Positions 49,047 to 60,824 of a DNA stretch of 64,000 nt are shown here, piece after piece (position 1 is the first letter of the stretch; each line of letters starts with the position of its first letter). Origin of the DNA: Agaricicola taiwanensis (GTDB taxonomy: Bacteria > Pseudomonadota > Alphaproteobacteria > Rhizobiales > Methylopilaceae); assembly GCF_014635245.1 (NCBI RefSeq), contig NZ_BMCP01000002.1:434001-498000 (forward strand). The letters are read 5' to 3'. Below the pieces are notes generated by a model. The model saw only the letters and a program-made list of their open reading frames with translations. It did not search any database and had not been told where the DNA came from. Made by a program: the position numbers and the translations under genes.

Positions 49047-50749
49047 AGCAGAATCTCTTGCGGCGCTTCATATCACTCTTTCACCTGTCTGCCGGAGATG
49101 ATGCCCGCGCGGTGTCGCGAAGCCGTCTGGGTCTTGCTCTTCTGGCCTTTTTCGCGGTCTACGCGATCGTTGCCGGCCGTCTTGTCATGCTCGCCACCGT
49201 GCCGGATGCCGAGATCAAGGCGAAGGTGGATGCCGAAGCGGCGCTTGCGGTCCGCCGGCCCGATATCGTGGACCGCCACGGGCGGTTGCTGGCAGCCGAC
49301 GTCGTCTCGACCTCGCTCTATGCCGAGCCGCGCCGCATGATCGATCCGGACGAGGCGGCCGATCTCGTCATGACGGTCTTTCCGGATCTCGATGCCGAGG
49401 ATCTGCGTCGCCGCTTTGCGTCCGACCGCGGTTTTGAATGGGTGAAACGCGAGATCACGCCGGAGCAGAAGGCCGAGATCTTCCGGCTTGGTGTTCCCGG
49501 ACTCGGCTTCCTGACCGAGAAGCGCCGCATCTATCCCAACGGGCCGCTGGTGTCCCACATCCTCGGCGCCGTCAATATCGACAATCATGGGATCGCCGGG
49601 CTGGAAAAATATCTCGATACCGCCGGCTATATGGTGACGGACGCCTCCAAGCCGAAGCCGCGGCCCATCACCCTGCCGCTTGATCTCGGCGTGCAGCATG
49701 CCGTCCGCGATGAGCTCATGAAGTCCATGAAGGAGTTCTCAGCCATTGCCGCATCCGGCACCGTCATGGATGTGGAGACGGGAGAAATCGTCGCGCTGGT
49801 GTCGCTGCCGGATTTCGATCCGAACAGCGCCGCCGATGCCCTGAAGCCGGAGGCCATCAACCGCGTCAACGTCGGCGTGTTCGAGATGGGCTCGACCTTC
49901 AAGGCCTTGACGGTCGCCATGGCGCTGGATTCCGGGCGGATCCATCTCAACGATACCTTCGATGCGCGGACGCCGCTTCAGTTTGGTCGGTTCCGCATCG
50001 ACGATTTCCATCCGACGCGGCGGATCCTGAGCGTGCCGGAAGTCTTCCTGCATTCCTCGAACATCGGCACTGCGAAGATGGCGCTGATGCTAGGCGTCGA
50101 TGCTCATAAAGCCTTCCTGAAGAAGATGGGTCAGCTCGACCGGCTGCGCACGGAAATGCCCGAGAGCTCGGCACCCATCCTGCCGCAGCGCTGGGGCGAG
50201 CTGAACACCGTGACGATCTCGTTCGGCCACGGCATCGCGGTTGCTCCCATCCAAACGGTCATGGCGACCGCTGCTCTCGTGAATGGCGGCAAGCTCGTTC
50301 CGCCCACCTTCATGAGCCGCACCAAGCAGCAGGCCGACGATATGAGCCCGCAGGTGATCAAGCCCTCGACCAGCGACGCCATGCGCTATCTTCTTCGCCT
50401 GAACGCGGAGAAGGGGTCGGCGAAGAAGGCCAACGTGCCGGGCTATCGCGTGGGCGGCAAGACCGGAACGGCCGAGAAGGTCATCAACGGCCGCTACTCC
50501 AAAGAAAAGGTCATGAACACCTTCACTGCGGTTTTTCCCACCGACAAGCCGCGTTACATGCTCCTCGTTGTGCTGGATGAACCCAAGGGAACTAAAGAGA
50601 CCTTTGGCTTCCGCACCTCCGGCTGGAACACAGCGCCGACGGCATCGAAGATCATCGAGCGGATCGCGCCGCTGCTCGACGTGGAGCCGAAGATGGATAC
50701 GGTCAACGCGCCGCCGGTCATGGCCTCGGTTTCGGAGCAACTGCGGTGA
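49043..50749 (+). CDS. ftsI: Peptidoglycan D,D-transpeptidase FtsI (PBP3)
   Basis: A 568-residue class B penicillin-binding protein of the divisome. It has an N-terminal anchor helix (LGLALLAFFAVYAIVAGRLV), a dimerisation domain and a transpeptidase domain with the catalytic S284 in GSTFK and the KTGTAEK motif near residue 473. The SxN motif appears to be SSN in FLHSSNIGTAKMAL. It cross-links septal peptidoglycan. Overlaps ftsL and murE by 4 bases each. Confidence 0.96.
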   Translation: MKQNLLRRFISLFHLSAGDDARAVSRSRLGLALLAFFAVYAIVAGRLVMLATVPDAEIKAKVDAEAALAVRRPDIVDRHGRLLAADVVSTSLYAEPRRMIDPDEAADLVMTVFPDLDAEDLRRRFASDRGFEWVKREITPEQKAEIFRLGVPGLGFLTEKRRIYPNGPLVSHILGAVNIDNHGIAGLEKYLDTAGYMVTDASKPKPRPITLPLDLGVQHAVRDELMKSMKEFSAIAASGTVMDVETGEIVALVSLPDFDPNSAADALKPEAINRVNVGVFEMGSTFKALTVAMALDSGRIHLNDTFDARTPLQFGRFRIDDFHPTRRILSVPEVFLHSSNIGTAKMALMLGVDAHKAFLKKMGQLDRLRTEMPESSAPILPQRWGELNTVTISFGHGIAVAPIQTVMATAALVNGGKLVPPTFMSRTKQQADDMSPQVIKPSTSDAMRYLLRLNAEKGSAKKANVPGYRVGGKTGTAEKVINGRYSKEKVMNTFTAVFPTDKPRYMLLVVLDEPKGTKETFGFRTSGWNTAPTASKIIERIAPLLDVEPKMDTVNAPPVMASVSEQLR

Positions 50750-52209
50750 AGGCGGGCTCTTTCGCTCTCGCCGATATTCTGCCGAGTGATGCGAAACTCG
50801 TTTCAGGTTCGGGCCAAAGCTCGGTCCGCGGTGTCACCGCCGACAGCCGGCAGGTTGAGCCGGGCTATATCTTCGTCGCCGTTCCAGGCACACGGCTGGA
50901 TGGGGCTCGGTTCGTGCCTCAGGCGCTGGCAGCCGGCGCTGTTGCGGTCGTCGCGGAAAAGGTACCGGATGGAGTTCCTCGCGACGTTGCCGCCATCGAA
51001 GTGCCTGACGTGCGGGTCGCCTTGTCCCATATCGCCGCGCGCCTTTTCCCGAAGCAGCCGAACGCGCTGGTGGCCGTCACCGGTACCAGCGGCAAGTCCT
51101 CGGTGGTCAGTTTCACGCGCCAGATCTGGGAACAGTTGGGGCTTGCGGCAGCCTCTCTCGGCACGCTCGGCGTCACTGCGCCGGGGGCTTCCACCTACGG
51201 CAGCCTCACGACGCCCGACCCTGTGACGCTCCACCGGACGCTGGACCGGCTGGCATCCGAGGGCGTCACTCATGCGGCGTTCGAAGCCTCCTCGCACGGG
51301 CTCGATCAGCACCGGCTGGACGGTTTGCGGCTGACTGCTGCCGCCTTCACGAACCTGTCGCGCGACCACCTGGATTATCATCCCGACCTGGAAAGCTATT
51401 TCGCTGCCAAGCTGCGTCTTTTTACCGAACTCCTGCCCAGTGGAGCTGTGGCCGTTGTCGATGCCGACAGTGCGGAGGGGCGGCGCGTAGCGGAGGTGGC
51501 AGAGGCACGCGGCTTGCGCGTCCTTAGTGTCGGCTTTCAGGGTGATGATCTGAAGATCACCACGCTGGAGCGGTCCGGCTTCTCCCAGCGTCTCGTGATC
51601 GAGGCTGGCGGCCGCTCCCGTGAGATCGATTTTCCCCTGGTGGGCGCCTTCCAGGTCTCCAACGCGCTGGTGGCCGCAGCTCTTGCAATCGGTGCGGGTG
51701 CCGATCTGGAGCAGGTGCTCGGCACCATCCCGGGCCTGACAGGTGTCAGCGGCCGGTTGGATAACGCCGGCGTCTATGCCGGTGCGCCGATCTTCATTGA
51801 CTACGCCCACAAGCCTGACGCTTTGGCGCATGCCCTCGGCGCGCTGCGACCCTACGCCGACCGCCATCTCGTGGTGGTGTTCGGGGCAGGCGGCGACCGA
51901 GACCACGGAAAGCGGCCGGAGATGGGCCGCATCGCGGCGGAGATGGCCGACCGAGTGATCGTCACCGACGACAATCCGCGCACTGAGGATCCGGCCGCGA
52001 TCCGCGCCGCCATCTTGGCGGCCGCGCCGGGCGCACGCGAGATTGGCGATCGTGGTGAGGCCATCGCAACCGCGATTTCGGAGCTGAAGGAAGGCGATGT
52101 TCTGTTGATTGCCGGAAAGGGTCATGAAACGGGCCAAATCGTCGGCGACCGCACGCTTCCCTTTTCGGACCACGAGGCCGTAGAAATGGTTCTGGAGAAA
52201 GCCCGGTGA
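50746..52209 (+). CDS. murE: UDP-MurNAc-L-Ala-D-Glu:meso-diaminopimelate ligase MurE
   Basis: A 487-residue Mur ligase, start GTG (GTGA overlap with ftsI). The ATP loop is GTSGKSSVVSFTRQIW. DAP specificity is indicated by DDNPRTEDPAAIRAAI, which carries the DNPR motif. The general Mur pattern (GLDQHRLDGLRL; AFTNLSRDHLDYH) is complete. It adds the third amino acid of the peptide stem in the cytoplasm. Confidence 0.96.
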   Translation: MKAGSFALADILPSDAKLVSGSGQSSVRGVTADSRQVEPGYIFVAVPGTRLDGARFVPQALAAGAVAVVAEKVPDGVPRDVAAIEVPDVRVALSHIAARLFPKQPNALVAVTGTSGKSSVVSFTRQIWEQLGLAAASLGTLGVTAPGASTYGSLTTPDPVTLHRTLDRLASEGVTHAAFEASSHGLDQHRLDGLRLTAAAFTNLSRDHLDYHPDLESYFAAKLRLFTELLPSGAVAVVDADSAEGRRVAEVAEARGLRVLSVGFQGDDLKITTLERSGFSQRLVIEAGGRSREIDFPLVGAFQVSNALVAAALAIGAGADLEQVLGTIPGLTGVSGRLDNAGVYAGAPIFIDYAHKPDALAHALGALRPYADRHLVVVFGAGGDRDHGKRPEMGRIAAEMADRVIVTDDNPRTEDPAAIRAAILAAAPGAREIGDRGEAIATAISELKEGDVLLIAGKGHETGQIVGDRTLPFSDHEAVEMVLEKAR

Positions 52210-53645
52210 GCGACAAGCTGTGGTCCACGGCGGCGCTCGCCACCGCCATGAAGGCTGAAGTTCGGGGGGAGCCGGCCGATTGGATCGGCGGCATCTCCAT
52301 CGATACCCGCACGCTGGAGGAAAGCGACGCCTATTTCTCCATTAAGGGCGAGGTTCATGACGGACATGCCTTCGCGGGGGCGGCCCTGGCAAAAGGCGCG
52401 GCCCTGGCGGTGATCGCCGAGGACAAGGCGGATGAACTGGAGGCGGTGACGCCGGCTCTCATCGTGCCTGATGTGCTCAAAGCGCTCGAGGATGCCGGGC
52501 GTGCCTCTCGCGAGCGTTGCAAGGGCCGTATCGTGGCGGTGACGGGGTCGGTCGGCAAGACCGGCACCAAGGAGATGCTGCGGCTCGGGCTGGAGGGGCA
52601 GGGGGCGACGCATGCTTCCGTTGCCTCCTACAACAATCACTGGGGCGTGCCGCTGACTTTGGCGCGCATGCCCGCAGATACCCGCTATGGCATCTTCGAA
52701 ATCGGCATGAACCACGCCGGAGAGATCATCCCGCTGACCAAGATGGTTCAACCGGACGTCGCGATCATCACGACGGTCGAGCCGGTGCACATTGCCCATT
52801 TTCCGTCGATCGAAGCCATCGCCGATGCCAAAGCCGAGATCTTCTTCGGCGTGAAGCGCGGCGGCGTCGTCGTCCTGAACCGTGACAACGGACAGTTCGA
52901 GCGGCTCGTCAGCCATGCCAAGGCCCTCGGCCTCACCGTCGCGACCTTCGGCAGTGACGCCTCCTGCGACGCCAGGCTGGTTCGCGCCGATCCTTATGAC
53001 AACGGCAGCATGGTGACGGCCGTGGTGGCCGGTGAGCCGACAACCTATCGCCTCGGTGCCGCCGGCCGGCACTTGGTGCTCAACAGCCTGGCGGCGCTTC
53101 TTGCCATTCATCATCTCGGTGGAGATGTGAATGAGGCCGTGACCGCCCTGTCGGAGTTTACCGCTCCCAAGGGACGTGGCGCGCGCATCACGCTCAAGGT
53201 TGGCAAGGGCCAGGCCCTGCTGATCGATGAGAGCTATAACGCCAATCCGGCCTCCATGCGAGCAGCCCTCGCGGTGCTCGGGACAACGCCGGCCGAAGGA
53301 CGCCGCATCGCCGTTCTCGGCGACATGCTGGAACTCGGAACCAAGGCCGGTGACCTGCATGTGGAGCTGGCCGATGCGGTCGAAGCCAATGCCGATCTTC
53401 TGTTCGCCGCCGGGGAGAGCATGCGGGGGCTATATGATGTGTTACCCGCCGAGAAGCGCGGCGCCTGGGCACCGACCTCAGCAGAGCTGACGCCCTCTGT
53501 TCTTGCAGCCATCCAGCCCGACGACACCATCACGGTGAAGGGCTCGCTTGGCAGCCGCATGGGACCTATCGTCGAAGCGCTTGCTCAACGATTCGCAACC
53601 GAGTCCAAAAAGGGCAAGGGCAAAAGCGCAGGAGCGCAGAAATAG
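52206..53645 (+). CDS. murF: UDP-MurNAc-tripeptide:D-Ala-D-Ala ligase MurF
   Basis: A 479-residue Mur ligase, start GTG within the murE stop. The ATP loop is [14 protein letters not shown]. Further motifs are [28 protein letters not shown] and [18 protein letters not shown]. It adds D-Ala-D-Ala to finish the UDP-MurNAc-pentapeptide. The C-terminus ends in a Lys/Gly-rich tail. mraY starts 1 base after the stop. Confidence 0.96.
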   Translation: MSDKLWSTAALATAMKAEVRGEPADWIGGISIDTRTLEESDAYFSIKGEVHDGHAFAGAALAKGAALAVIAEDKADELEAVTPALIVPDVLKALEDAGRASRERCKGRIVAVTGSVGKTGTKEMLRLGLEGQGATHASVASYNNHWGVPLTLARMPADTRYGIFEIGMNHAGEIIPLTKMVQPDVAIITTVEPVHIAHFPSIEAIADAKAEIFFGVKRGGVVVLNRDNGQFERLVSHAKALGLTVATFGSDASCDARLVRADPYDNGSMVTAVVAGEPTTYRLGAAGRHLVLNSLAALLAIHHLGGDVNEAVTALSEFTAPKGRGARITLKVGKGQALLIDESYNANPASMRAALAVLGTTPAEGRRIAVLGDMLELGTKAGDLHVELADAVEANADLLFAAGESMRGLYDVLPAEKRGAWAPTSAELTPSVLAAIQPDDTITVKGSLGSRMGPIVEALAQRFATESKKGKGKSAGAQK

Positions 53646-53646
53646 C

Positions 53647-54729
53647 ATGCTGACGTTTCTTTCCGCCTTCGCGGAGACGATCCCGCTCCTTAATCTGTTC
53701 CGGTACATCACCTTCCGCACCGGCGGGGCGATCATCACGTCCATGCTGTTCGTCTTTCTCTTCGGTCCGGCGATCATCGCGCAGTTGCGTATCCGCCAGG
53801 GCAAGGGACAGCCGATCCGCGACGATGGCCCGCAGAGCCATCTTCTGAAGCGCGGCACGCCCACCATGGGCGGGTTGATGATCCTGTCCGGCCTCGTGGT
53901 GGGTACGCTGCTGTGGGGCAATCTCGCCAACATCTATGTCTGGGTCGTTCTGGCGGTGACCCTCGGATTTGGCCTGATCGGCTTCTACGACGACTACCTC
54001 AAGGTCTCCAAGCAGAGTCACAAGGGCTTTTCCGGCCGCGCGCGGCTTGCGGTGGAATTCGTGCTGGCGGGCCTCGCCGTCTACATCATGACGCGGCTGG
54101 CGCCGGACTCACTGTCGACCTCGCTTGCCTTCCCCTTTCTCAAGGGCGTGCTGCTCAACCTTGGCTATGTCTTCATTTTCTTTGGTGCGCTCGTCATCGT
54201 GGGGTCCGGCAATGCCGTCAATCTGACCGATGGCCTCGATGGTCTCGCCATCGTGCCGGTCATGGTGGCCGCGGCCAGCTTCGGCTTCATCGCCTATCTC
54301 GCCGGCAACGCCGTATTTGCGGACTACCTTCAGATTCACCTGATGCCGGGCACAGGCGAACTTGCCGTTCTTTGCGGCGCCATGCTTGGAGCAGGGCTCG
54401 GCTTTCTGTGGTTCAACGCTCCGCCCGCGCAGATCTTCATGGGGGACACCGGTTCTCTTGCCCTTGGCGGCATGCTGGGGGCGATCGCCGTTGCCACCAA
54501 GCACGAGATCGTTCTGGCTATCGTCGGCGGCCTGTTCGTGCTGGAGGCGGCGTCGGTCATCATCCAGGTTGCTTCCTTCAAGCTCACCGGCAAGCGCGTC
54601 TTCAAGATGGCGCCGATCCATCATCACTTCGAGCAGCTCGGCTGGACCGAATCGCAGGTGGTCATCCGCTTCTGGATCATCGCCGTGGTGCTGGCGCTGA
54701 TCGGCCTTTCCTCACTGAAATTGAGGTGA
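53647..54729 (+). CDS. mraY: Phospho-N-acetylmuramoyl-pentapeptide transferase MraY
   Basis: A 360-residue polytopic enzyme making lipid I on undecaprenyl phosphate. The catalytic aspartates lie in [20 protein letters not shown] and [10 protein letters not shown], and the HHHFE motif in [18 protein letters not shown] 53647 is the family start ([20 protein letters not shown]); the same frame continues upstream through murF without similarity. It ends 3 bases before murD. Confidence 0.97.
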   Translation: MLTFLSAFAETIPLLNLFRYITFRTGGAIITSMLFVFLFGPAIIAQLRIRQGKGQPIRDDGPQSHLLKRGTPTMGGLMILSGLVVGTLLWGNLANIYVWVVLAVTLGFGLIGFYDDYLKVSKQSHKGFSGRARLAVEFVLAGLAVYIMTRLAPDSLSTSLAFPFLKGVLLNLGYVFIFFGALVIVGSGNAVNLTDGLDGLAIVPVMVAAASFGFIAYLAGNAVFADYLQIHLMPGTGELAVLCGAMLGAGLGFLWFNAPPAQIFMGDTGSLALGGMLGAIAVATKHEIVLAIVGGLFVLEAASVIIQVASFKLTGKRVFKMAPIHHHFEQLGWTESQVVIRFWIIAVVLALIGLSSLKLR

Positions 54730-54732
54730 GGC

Positions 54733-56148
54733 ATGACGCCGGCAACAACCTTCAAGGGAAGACGCGTCGCGCTCTTCGGTCTTGGCGGCTCCGGTCTGGC
54801 AACGGCCAAGTCGCTGGTCGCTGGCGGCGCCGATGTGGTCGCCTGGGATGATGCGCCCGGCCGGGTCGAACAGGCTGCCGCGGCAGGTATTCCGACCGCC
54901 GATCTTAAGACCGCCGACTGGGACAGCTTCTCATCACTGCTCCTCTCGCCCGGTGTGCCCCTCACGCATCCGGCGCCGCATTGGACGGTGGGCAAGGCAC
55001 GAGCCGCTGGCATCGAGGTGATCGGCGACATCGAAATCATGCTTCGCGAGCGCCGTGCTCACGCGCCGCACGCCCCCTTGGTGGCCATCACCGGCACCAA
55101 TGGAAAATCCACCACAACGGCCCTGATCGCGCACATCCTCTCTGCGGCCGGCCGCCAGGTCGCCCTTGGCGGCAATATCGGCACGCCGGCGCTGGAACTC
55201 GATCCGCCGGCGCCGTCGCGGGTCCACGTGATCGAGATGTCGTCCTATCAGATCGATCTGGCTCCCTCCCTCGATCCCACGGTGGGGGTGATGTTGAACC
55301 TCTCGGAGGATCACCTCGATCGGCACGGCGATATGGACCGCTATGCCTCGATCAAGGAGCGGCTCGTTGCAGGGGTGGGACGCGAGGGCACGGCCGTCGT
55401 CGGCATCGATGACAGCCGCACGGCAATGATCGCCGATCGCCTGCCGCGCCACGGCATTCGGGTGATGCGCATCTCGTCGCGAAACCCGGTGCTCGACGGC
55501 GTCTACGCGGAAGGGGCTCAGCTCATCGCCGCATCGGGCGGCGCGGCACGGCCCCTCGCGCTTCTGGGCGGCATCGGAACCCTGCGTGGTGAACATAACG
55601 CTCAGAATGCCGCAGCAGCCTCTGCCGCGGCGCTGGCCTTGGGGCTGACGCCACAGGCCATCGCGAAGGGGCTGGCCACTTTCCCAGGCCTTGCCCATCG
55701 CATGGAAGAGGTGGCCCGGGACGGGCATGTGCTCTTCATCAATGATTCGAAGGCCACCAATGCGGATGCAGCAGCCCGTGCGCTGGCAAGCTTCTCGGAC
55801 ATCTTCTGGATCGCCGGCGGCAAGCCGAAGACCGGCGGTATCGAAAGCCTGACTGGTTTCTTTCCGCGCATCCGCAAGGCCTATCTCATTGGCGAGACGG
55901 CAGAGGCATTTGCCGCGACCCTGGAAGGGGCGCATGTCCCTCATGCGATCTGCGGCACGCTGGATCGCGCCGTTGCCGCAGCTGCCGATGATGCTGCCGG
56001 GGAACCCCTGCCAGAAGCCGTCGTGCTGCTGTCGCCGGCCTGTGCCTCGTTCGACCAGTTTCCCAATTTCGAAGTGCGGGGAGACACGTTCCGCGATCTC
56101 GTGAACGATCGGATCGCCGCATCGGGACAGGAAAGGGCGCTGCCTTGA
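54733..56148 (+). CDS. murD: UDP-MurNAc-L-Ala:D-glutamate ligase MurD
   Basis: A 471-residue Mur ligase. N-terminal Rossmann fold with [23 protein letters not shown] loop [18 protein letters not shown], then [24 protein letters not shown] and the C-terminal [17 protein letters not shown]. It adds D-glutamate to UDP-MurNAc-L-Ala. A long spurious reading frame lies on the opposite strand. 58 bases separate it from ftsW. Confidence 0.96.
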   Translation: MTPATTFKGRRVALFGLGGSGLATAKSLVAGGADVVAWDDAPGRVEQAAAAGIPTADLKTADWDSFSSLLLSPGVPLTHPAPHWTVGKARAAGIEVIGDIEIMLRERRAHAPHAPLVAITGTNGKSTTTALIAHILSAAGRQVALGGNIGTPALELDPPAPSRVHVIEMSSYQIDLAPSLDPTVGVMLNLSEDHLDRHGDMDRYASIKERLVAGVGREGTAVVGIDDSRTAMIADRLPRHGIRVMRISSRNPVLDGVYAEGAQLIAASGGAARPLALLGGIGTLRGEHNAQNAAAASAAALALGLTPQAIAKGLATFPGLAHRMEEVARDGHVLFINDSKATNADAAARALASFSDIFWIAGGKPKTGGIESLTGFFPRIRKAYLIGETAEAFAATLEGAHVPHAICGTLDRAVAAAADDAAGEPLPEAVVLLSPACASFDQFPNFEVRGDTFRDLVNDRIAASGQERALP

Positions 56149-56206
56149 AAGCCTCCTCCATCCCATCCTCGTCATCGCCCTGCCTCCGAGCACATGAGGT
56201 CTGCCC

Positions 56207-57361
56207 ATGATGTCGCGCGCTGAACGCACCATTGCCGGTGAGTGGTGGTGGACCGTCGATCGCTGGCTTCTTGGGGCATTGGGGCTCCTCACTGTCGCCG
56301 GTATCGTATTGTCGCTGGCGGCAAGCCCGGCTGTCGCCGAGCGGCTGGGCCTGGGGTTGTTCCACTTCGTCAACCGCCAGGTCTTCTTCGCCCTCATCGC
56401 AATCCCGGTGCTTCTGACGATCTCGTTCCTGTCGCCGCGGCAGGTTCGACGCGTTGCGCTTCTCGCCTTTATCGTCGGCTGGGTCATGCTGGTGAGCACG
56501 CTGTTCTTTGGCGCGGAGATCAAAGGGTCCCGCCGCTGGATATCGATCCTCGGCATCACGGTGCAGCCTTCAGAACTGATCAAGCCCGCCTTCGTGATCC
56601 TTTGCGCCTGGCTGTTCTCCGAAGGCGCGCGTCGTCGCGACGTGCCCGGCCATCTCTTGGCCGTTCTGCTTCTCGGCCTTGTGGTCACGCCCCTGATCCT
56701 GCAGCCGGACTTCGGGCAAACGTTGCTGGTCACCACCGTCTGGGGTGCGCTGTTCTTCCTCGCCGGCCTCGGCTGGATGTGGGTCGTCGGGCTCACCGGC
56801 GCCGGTGCCGTCGGCTTCCTCACCGCCTATACCTTCATTCCCCACGTGGCCGAGCGCATCAATCGCTTCCTCGACCCTGAATCCGGAGACACCTATCAGG
56901 TCGATCGCGCCATCGAGAGCTTCGTGTCCGGCGGCTGGTTCGGCAAAGGCCCGGGCGAGGGCACCGTGAAGCGCGTCTTGCCCGACAGCCACACGGACTT
57001 CGTTTTCGCGGTCACCGGCGAGGAGTTCGGCATCATCGCCTGCCTCGCGCTTCTTTCGATCTTTGCCTTCATCGTGCTGCGCGGCCTCAACCGGGCAAGG
57101 AGGGAAGAGGATCTCTTCGTCCGCTTTGCGGTCGCCGGCCTCAGCATGCTGTTCGGCCTGCAGGCGCTGATCAACATGGCGGTGAATGTTCATCTGCTGC
57201 CGGCGAAGGGCATGACCTTGCCCTTTATCTCCTCTGGCGGTTCGTCACTTGTCTCGCTCTCCTTCGGCATGGGTCTTCTGATCGCCCTGACTCGTGACCG
57301 CCCCCGCGCCGAACTGGTGGCCGAGGAGATGGCCGCCCAGGCTGAGCGAAGCCGGCGGTGA
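56207..57361 (+). CDS. ftsW: Divisome glycosyltransferase FtsW (SEDS family)
   Basis: A 384-residue SEDS protein with about ten membrane segments. Motifs: INRFLDPESGDTYQVDRA, WFGKGPGEGTVKRVLPDSHTDFVFAVTGEEFG (the large periplasmic loop, shown in pieces WFGKGPGEG and PDSHTDFVFAVTGEE) and GMTLPFISSGGSSLVSLSFG. It polymerises glycan strands at the septum with FtsI. The start may be 56207 or 56210. It overlaps murG by 4 bases (GTGA). Confidence 0.95.
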   Translation: MMSRAERTIAGEWWWTVDRWLLGALGLLTVAGIVLSLAASPAVAERLGLGLFHFVNRQVFFALIAIPVLLTISFLSPRQVRRVALLAFIVGWVMLVSTLFFGAEIKGSRRWISILGITVQPSELIKPAFVILCAWLFSEGARRRDVPGHLLAVLLLGLVVTPLILQPDFGQTLLVTTVWGALFFLAGLGWMWVVGLTGAGAVGFLTAYTFIPHVAERINRFLDPESGDTYQVDRAIESFVSGGWFGKGPGEGTVKRVLPDSHTDFVFAVTGEEFGIIACLALLSIFAFIVLRGLNRARREEDLFVRFAVAGLSMLFGLQALINMAVNVHLLPAKGMTLPFISSGGSSLVSLSFGMGLLIALTRDRPRAELVAEEMAAQAERSRR

Positions 57362-58467
57362 GCAGGACATTTCTTCTGGTCGCCGGCGGCACCGGCGGTC
57401 ATCTGTTCCCAGCGGAGGCCCTGGCCGGCGTGCTCGTGGCGCGCGGCCATAAGGTGGCGCTGGTCACCGACGGCCGCGCCCTCGGCTATGGCGTCGCCTT
57501 TTCTTCCGATGCGATCCATACTGTTCCCTCGGCCACATTCGGCAGCAAGCATCCCGCTGCGCTGGCGCGCTCGGCCTGGCGGATCGTCAGCGGCCTTACC
57601 CAATCGGCACGGCTGATCCGTCGGCTCAAGCCGGCCGTGGTGGTCGGTTTTGGCGGCTATCCCTCGCTGCCACCCGTCCTTGCCGCGCAACTTCTTGGCG
57701 TTCCGACGGCAGTCCATGAGCAGAATGCCGTGCTTGGCCGTGCGAATCGTGCCTTGGCGGCGCGGGCAACGCGGGTCGCCACCGGCTTCACCCGGATCTC
57801 CAAGGCGGCCGACAACCTGCGCACGAAGATGATCCCCATCGGGAACCCGATCCGGGCGGCGGTGCGTGAGCTTGCCGCGACGCCCTATGCGGCCCCAACC
57901 GAAGGCGAGATCCGGCTTGTGGTGTTCGGCGGCAGCCAGGGCGCCCGCGTTATGTCCGAAGTCGTTCCCGCCGCCGTGGCGCGGCTCTCACCGGCCATCC
58001 GCAGCCGGCTGACGGTCATTCATCAGGCTCGTGCCGAGGATCGAGACCTTGCCGTCTCGACCTACGAGAAGGCGGGCGTCCGTGCGGATGTCGCGCCCTT
58101 CTTCACGGATCTGCCGGTCAGGATCGCGGCAGCGCATCTCGTCGTCAGCCGGGCAGGTGCCTCCACGGTGGCGGAACTCGGGGCCATCGGCCGTCCGGCC
58201 ATCCTCGTGCCCCTGCCGGGCTCTCTCGACCAGGACCAGTTCGCCAATGGCTCGGCCTTCGCCGATGCCGGTGGTGGCACCGTGGTGCGGCAGTCGGACC
58301 TGACATCAGAGAAGCTGTCGGGCATGCTGATGGAGCTGTTCGACAATCCGCATATTCTCGCCGCGCAGGCGGCCTCTGCAAAGACCTTCGGCACGCTTGA
58401 CGCCGCCGACCGCCTGGCCGATCTCGTCGAAGAGATTGCCGGGGCGGAGACAAGGACGAAAACATGA
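57358..58467 (+). CDS. murG: UDP-GlcNAc:lipid I N-acetylglucosaminyltransferase MurG
   Basis: A 369-residue GT-B enzyme, start GTG overlapping the ftsW stop. N-terminal glycine loop [15 protein letters not shown], second loop [14 protein letters not shown], acceptor residues in [16 protein letters not shown], and the donor site [23 protein letters not shown] followed by QFANG. It converts lipid I into lipid II at the inner membrane face. Confidence 0.96.
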   Translation: MSRTFLLVAGGTGGHLFPAEALAGVLVARGHKVALVTDGRALGYGVAFSSDAIHTVPSATFGSKHPAALARSAWRIVSGLTQSARLIRRLKPAVVVGFGGYPSLPPVLAAQLLGVPTAVHEQNAVLGRANRALAARATRVATGFTRISKAADNLRTKMIPIGNPIRAAVRELAATPYAAPTEGEIRLVVFGGSQGARVMSEVVPAAVARLSPAIRSRLTVIHQARAEDRDLAVSTYEKAGVRADVAPFFTDLPVRIAAAHLVVSRAGASTVAELGAIGRPAILVPLPGSLDQDQFANGSAFADAGGGTVVRQSDLTSEKLSGMLMELFDNPHILAAQAASAKTFGTLDAADRLADLVEEIAGAETRTKT

Positions 58468-59882
58468 GACTTCCGAACCATATAGGCCCGATTCATTTCA
58501 TCGGAATCGGAGGTATCGGCATGAGCGGCATCGCCGAGGTGCTCGCCAATCTCGGTTATCGCGTCCAAGGCTCCGATGCCAGCGAGAGCCAGAACGTAAA
58601 ACGCCTTCGCGACAAAGGCATTAGCGTGGTCGTTGGACATTCCGATTCCAATCTCGGCGATGCCGAGGTGGTGGTCGTATCCTCCGCCATCAAGCGCGAC
58701 AATCCGGAACTGATCGCAGCGCGGGCGAAGCGCTTGCCGGTGGTGCGTCGGGCCGAGATGCTGGCGGAATTGATGCGCTTCAAGACCTGTGTCGCGATAG
58801 CGGGCACCCACGGCAAGACCACCACCACATCGCTTGTTGCCACCTTGCTCGATGCAGGGGGGTTGGATCCCACCGTCATCAATGGCGGCATCATCAATGC
58901 CTATGGCACCAACGCCCGCCTCGGCGAGGGGGAATGGATGGTGGTGGAGGCGGATGAATCCGACGGCACCTTCCTGAAGCTGCCGGCCGAGGTTGCGATC
59001 GTCACCAATATCGATCCTGAGCATCTCGACCACTTCGGTGATTATGATGCCATCAAGAAAGCCTTCCGGACGTTTGTTGAGAACGTGCCCTTCTATGGCT
59101 TTGCCGTCATGTGCCTTGATCATCCCGAGGTACAGGCGCTGGTGGGCAAGATCGAGGACCGCAAGGTCATCACCTATGGGGAAAACCCGCAGGCTGATGT
59201 CAGGCTGGTCGACCTTGATCTTTCCGGTGGCCGCAGCCGGTTTCGGGTGCTGTTCCGCGGCCGCGATGGAGCGTTGGAAACGGAGATCTCCGGCCTCGAA
59301 TTCCCCATGCCGGGGCATCACAACGCCCTCAATGCGACAGCGGCTATCGCTGTCGCCCATCGGCTGGGCATCAGCGCCGATTCCATTCGTCTTGGGCTTT
59401 CCAAGTTCGGCGGCGTGAAGCGGCGTTTCACGCGCACGGGCGAATGGAACGGCGTCACGATCTTCGACGACTACGGCCATCATCCGGTTGAGATCGCGGC
59501 GGTTCTGAAGGCAGCTCGCGCTTCCACCGACGCACGCGTCATCGCCGTCGTCCAACCGCATCGGTACACGCGCCTTCACGCCCTGTTCGATCAGTTCTGC
59601 GGCTGCTTCAACGACGCCGATACCGTCATCGTGTCCGAGATCTATGCAGCAGGTGAACAGCCCATTCCCGGCGCGGGCCGCGAGGACCTGATCGCCGGCC
59701 TCCAGGCACGCGGGCATCGCGACGTCCTCGCGCTGGAATCGCCTCAGGCGCTCGCGGGTCTGATCGCGGGGCGCGCCAAGCCCGGCGACTATGTCGTCTG
59801 TCTCGGCGCCGGCTCCATCACGCAATGGGCCAATGCGCTGCCTGAGGAGCTGTCGGCCATGTCCGCCAGCGCGATGTCATGA
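58464..59882 (+). CDS. murC: UDP-MurNAc:L-alanine ligase MurC
   Basis: A 472-residue Mur ligase. It starts with the Rossmann-type [19 protein letters not shown], has the ATP loop [48 protein letters not shown], and the C-terminal [18 protein letters not shown]. It attaches L-alanine to UDP-MurNAc, the first ligase step. It overlaps murG and murB by 4 bases. Confidence 0.97.
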   Translation: MRLPNHIGPIHFIGIGGIGMSGIAEVLANLGYRVQGSDASESQNVKRLRDKGISVVVGHSDSNLGDAEVVVVSSAIKRDNPELIAARAKRLPVVRRAEMLAELMRFKTCVAIAGTHGKTTTTSLVATLLDAGGLDPTVINGGIINAYGTNARLGEGEWMVVEADESDGTFLKLPAEVAIVTNIDPEHLDHFGDYDAIKKAFRTFVENVPFYGFAVMCLDHPEVQALVGKIEDRKVITYGENPQADVRLVDLDLSGGRSRFRVLFRGRDGALETEISGLEFPMPGHHNALNATAAIAVAHRLGISADSIRLGLSKFGGVKRRFTRTGEWNGVTIFDDYGHHPVEIAAVLKAARASTDARVIAVVQPHRYTRLHALFDQFCGCFNDADTVIVSEIYAAGEQPIPGAGREDLIAGLQARGHRDVLALESPQALAGLIAGRAKPGDYVVCLGAGSITQWANALPEELSAMSASAMS

Positions 59883-60799
59883 GCTTCGCGGACCTTTCGC
59901 CCGAGTTGAAGGCCGCGATGCCGGAGCTGCGGGGGCGGCTTCTGCCCAACCAGCCTCTGGCTGACATCACCTGGTTCAGGGCGGGCGGCCTGGCGCAGAT
60001 GCTGTTCACGCCCGAGGATGAAGCCGATCTGAGCTATTTCCTGTCGCGTCTCGACCCGCAGATCCCGGTGACCGTCATCGCCATCGGCTCCAATACACTG
60101 GTGCGGGACGGCGGGGTTCCGGGTGTCGTCGTTCGACTCGCGCGCGGGTTCAACCGGATCGAGGTGGAGGAAGGGTGCCGCGTTCGCGCCGGGGCCGCCG
60201 TGCCTGACGTGAAGGTCGCCCGCGCGGCTGCCGAAGCCGGTATCGACGGCATGGCGTTCCTCAGGGGTATCCCGGGGGCGATCGGCGGTGCACTGCGTAT
60301 GAACGCCGGCGCCTATGGCGGTGAAATCACTGATATTTTCGTGGAAGCGCGGGCTGTTGATCGGGCTGGCAAGGTGCATGTCCTTTCCCACGCGGACATG
60401 CACTTTGAGTATCGCAAGTCCAAGGCGGCGGCCGATCTCATCTTCACCGAAGGACTGTTTGCAGGAACGCCTGGTGATTCCACGGCAATCCTCGCCGCCA
60501 TGAACGAGATCACCGACCGACGCGACCAGACACAGCCGGTCCGCAGCCGCACGGGCGGATCGACCTTCAAGAATCCGCCCGGGCACAAGTCGTGGCAGCT
60601 CATCGATGCTGCAGGGTGCCGAGGGCTCCGGGTCGGAGGCGCGCACATGTCGGAACTGCACTGCAATTTCCTCATCAATGATGAGGGCGCTACCGCTGCC
60701 GATATCGAAGCCCTCGGTGAAGAAGTGCGGCGCCGGGTGTTCGAGCATTCCGGAGTGGAGCTCGAATGGGAAATCAAGCGTATCGGCGTGCCCGCCTGA
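59879..60799 (+). CDS. murB: UDP-N-acetylenolpyruvoylglucosamine reductase MurB
   Basis: A 306-residue FAD enzyme. FAD-binding [42 protein letters not shown] (shown over 20 in the gene; key part [13 protein letters not shown]), active-site serine in [16 protein letters not shown] and the C-terminal glutamate region [16 protein letters not shown]. It is a type I MurB. The Shine-Dalgarno lies within murC. ddl follows after 25 bases. Confidence 0.96.
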   Translation: MSFADLSPELKAAMPELRGRLLPNQPLADITWFRAGGLAQMLFTPEDEADLSYFLSRLDPQIPVTVIAIGSNTLVRDGGVPGVVVRLARGFNRIEVEEGCRVRAGAAVPDVKVARAAAEAGIDGMAFLRGIPGAIGGALRMNAGAYGGEITDIFVEARAVDRAGKVHVLSHADMHFEYRKSKAAADLIFTEGLFAGTPGDSTAILAAMNEITDRRDQTQPVRSRTGGSTFKNPPGHKSWQLIDAAGCRGLRVGGAHMSELHCNFLINDEGATAADIEALGEEVRRRVFEHSGVELEWEIKRIGVPA

Positions 60800-60824
60800 C
60801 AGCGCGGTCTGCCTGGAGGAATCA

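Noticed and set aside
50803-52173. Minus-strand frame (456 codons) opposite murE
   Set aside because: Shadow frame with no domain and no ribosome-binding site.
54934-56823. Long minus-strand reading frame (629 codons) opposite murD and ftsW
   Set aside because: It is a mirror frame of two well-conserved genes, with low-complexity Arg/Pro/Ser content and no recognisable domain.
58062-59825. Long minus-strand frame (587 codons) opposite murG and murC
   Set aside because: Shadow of conserved plus-strand Mur genes in a high-GC genome.
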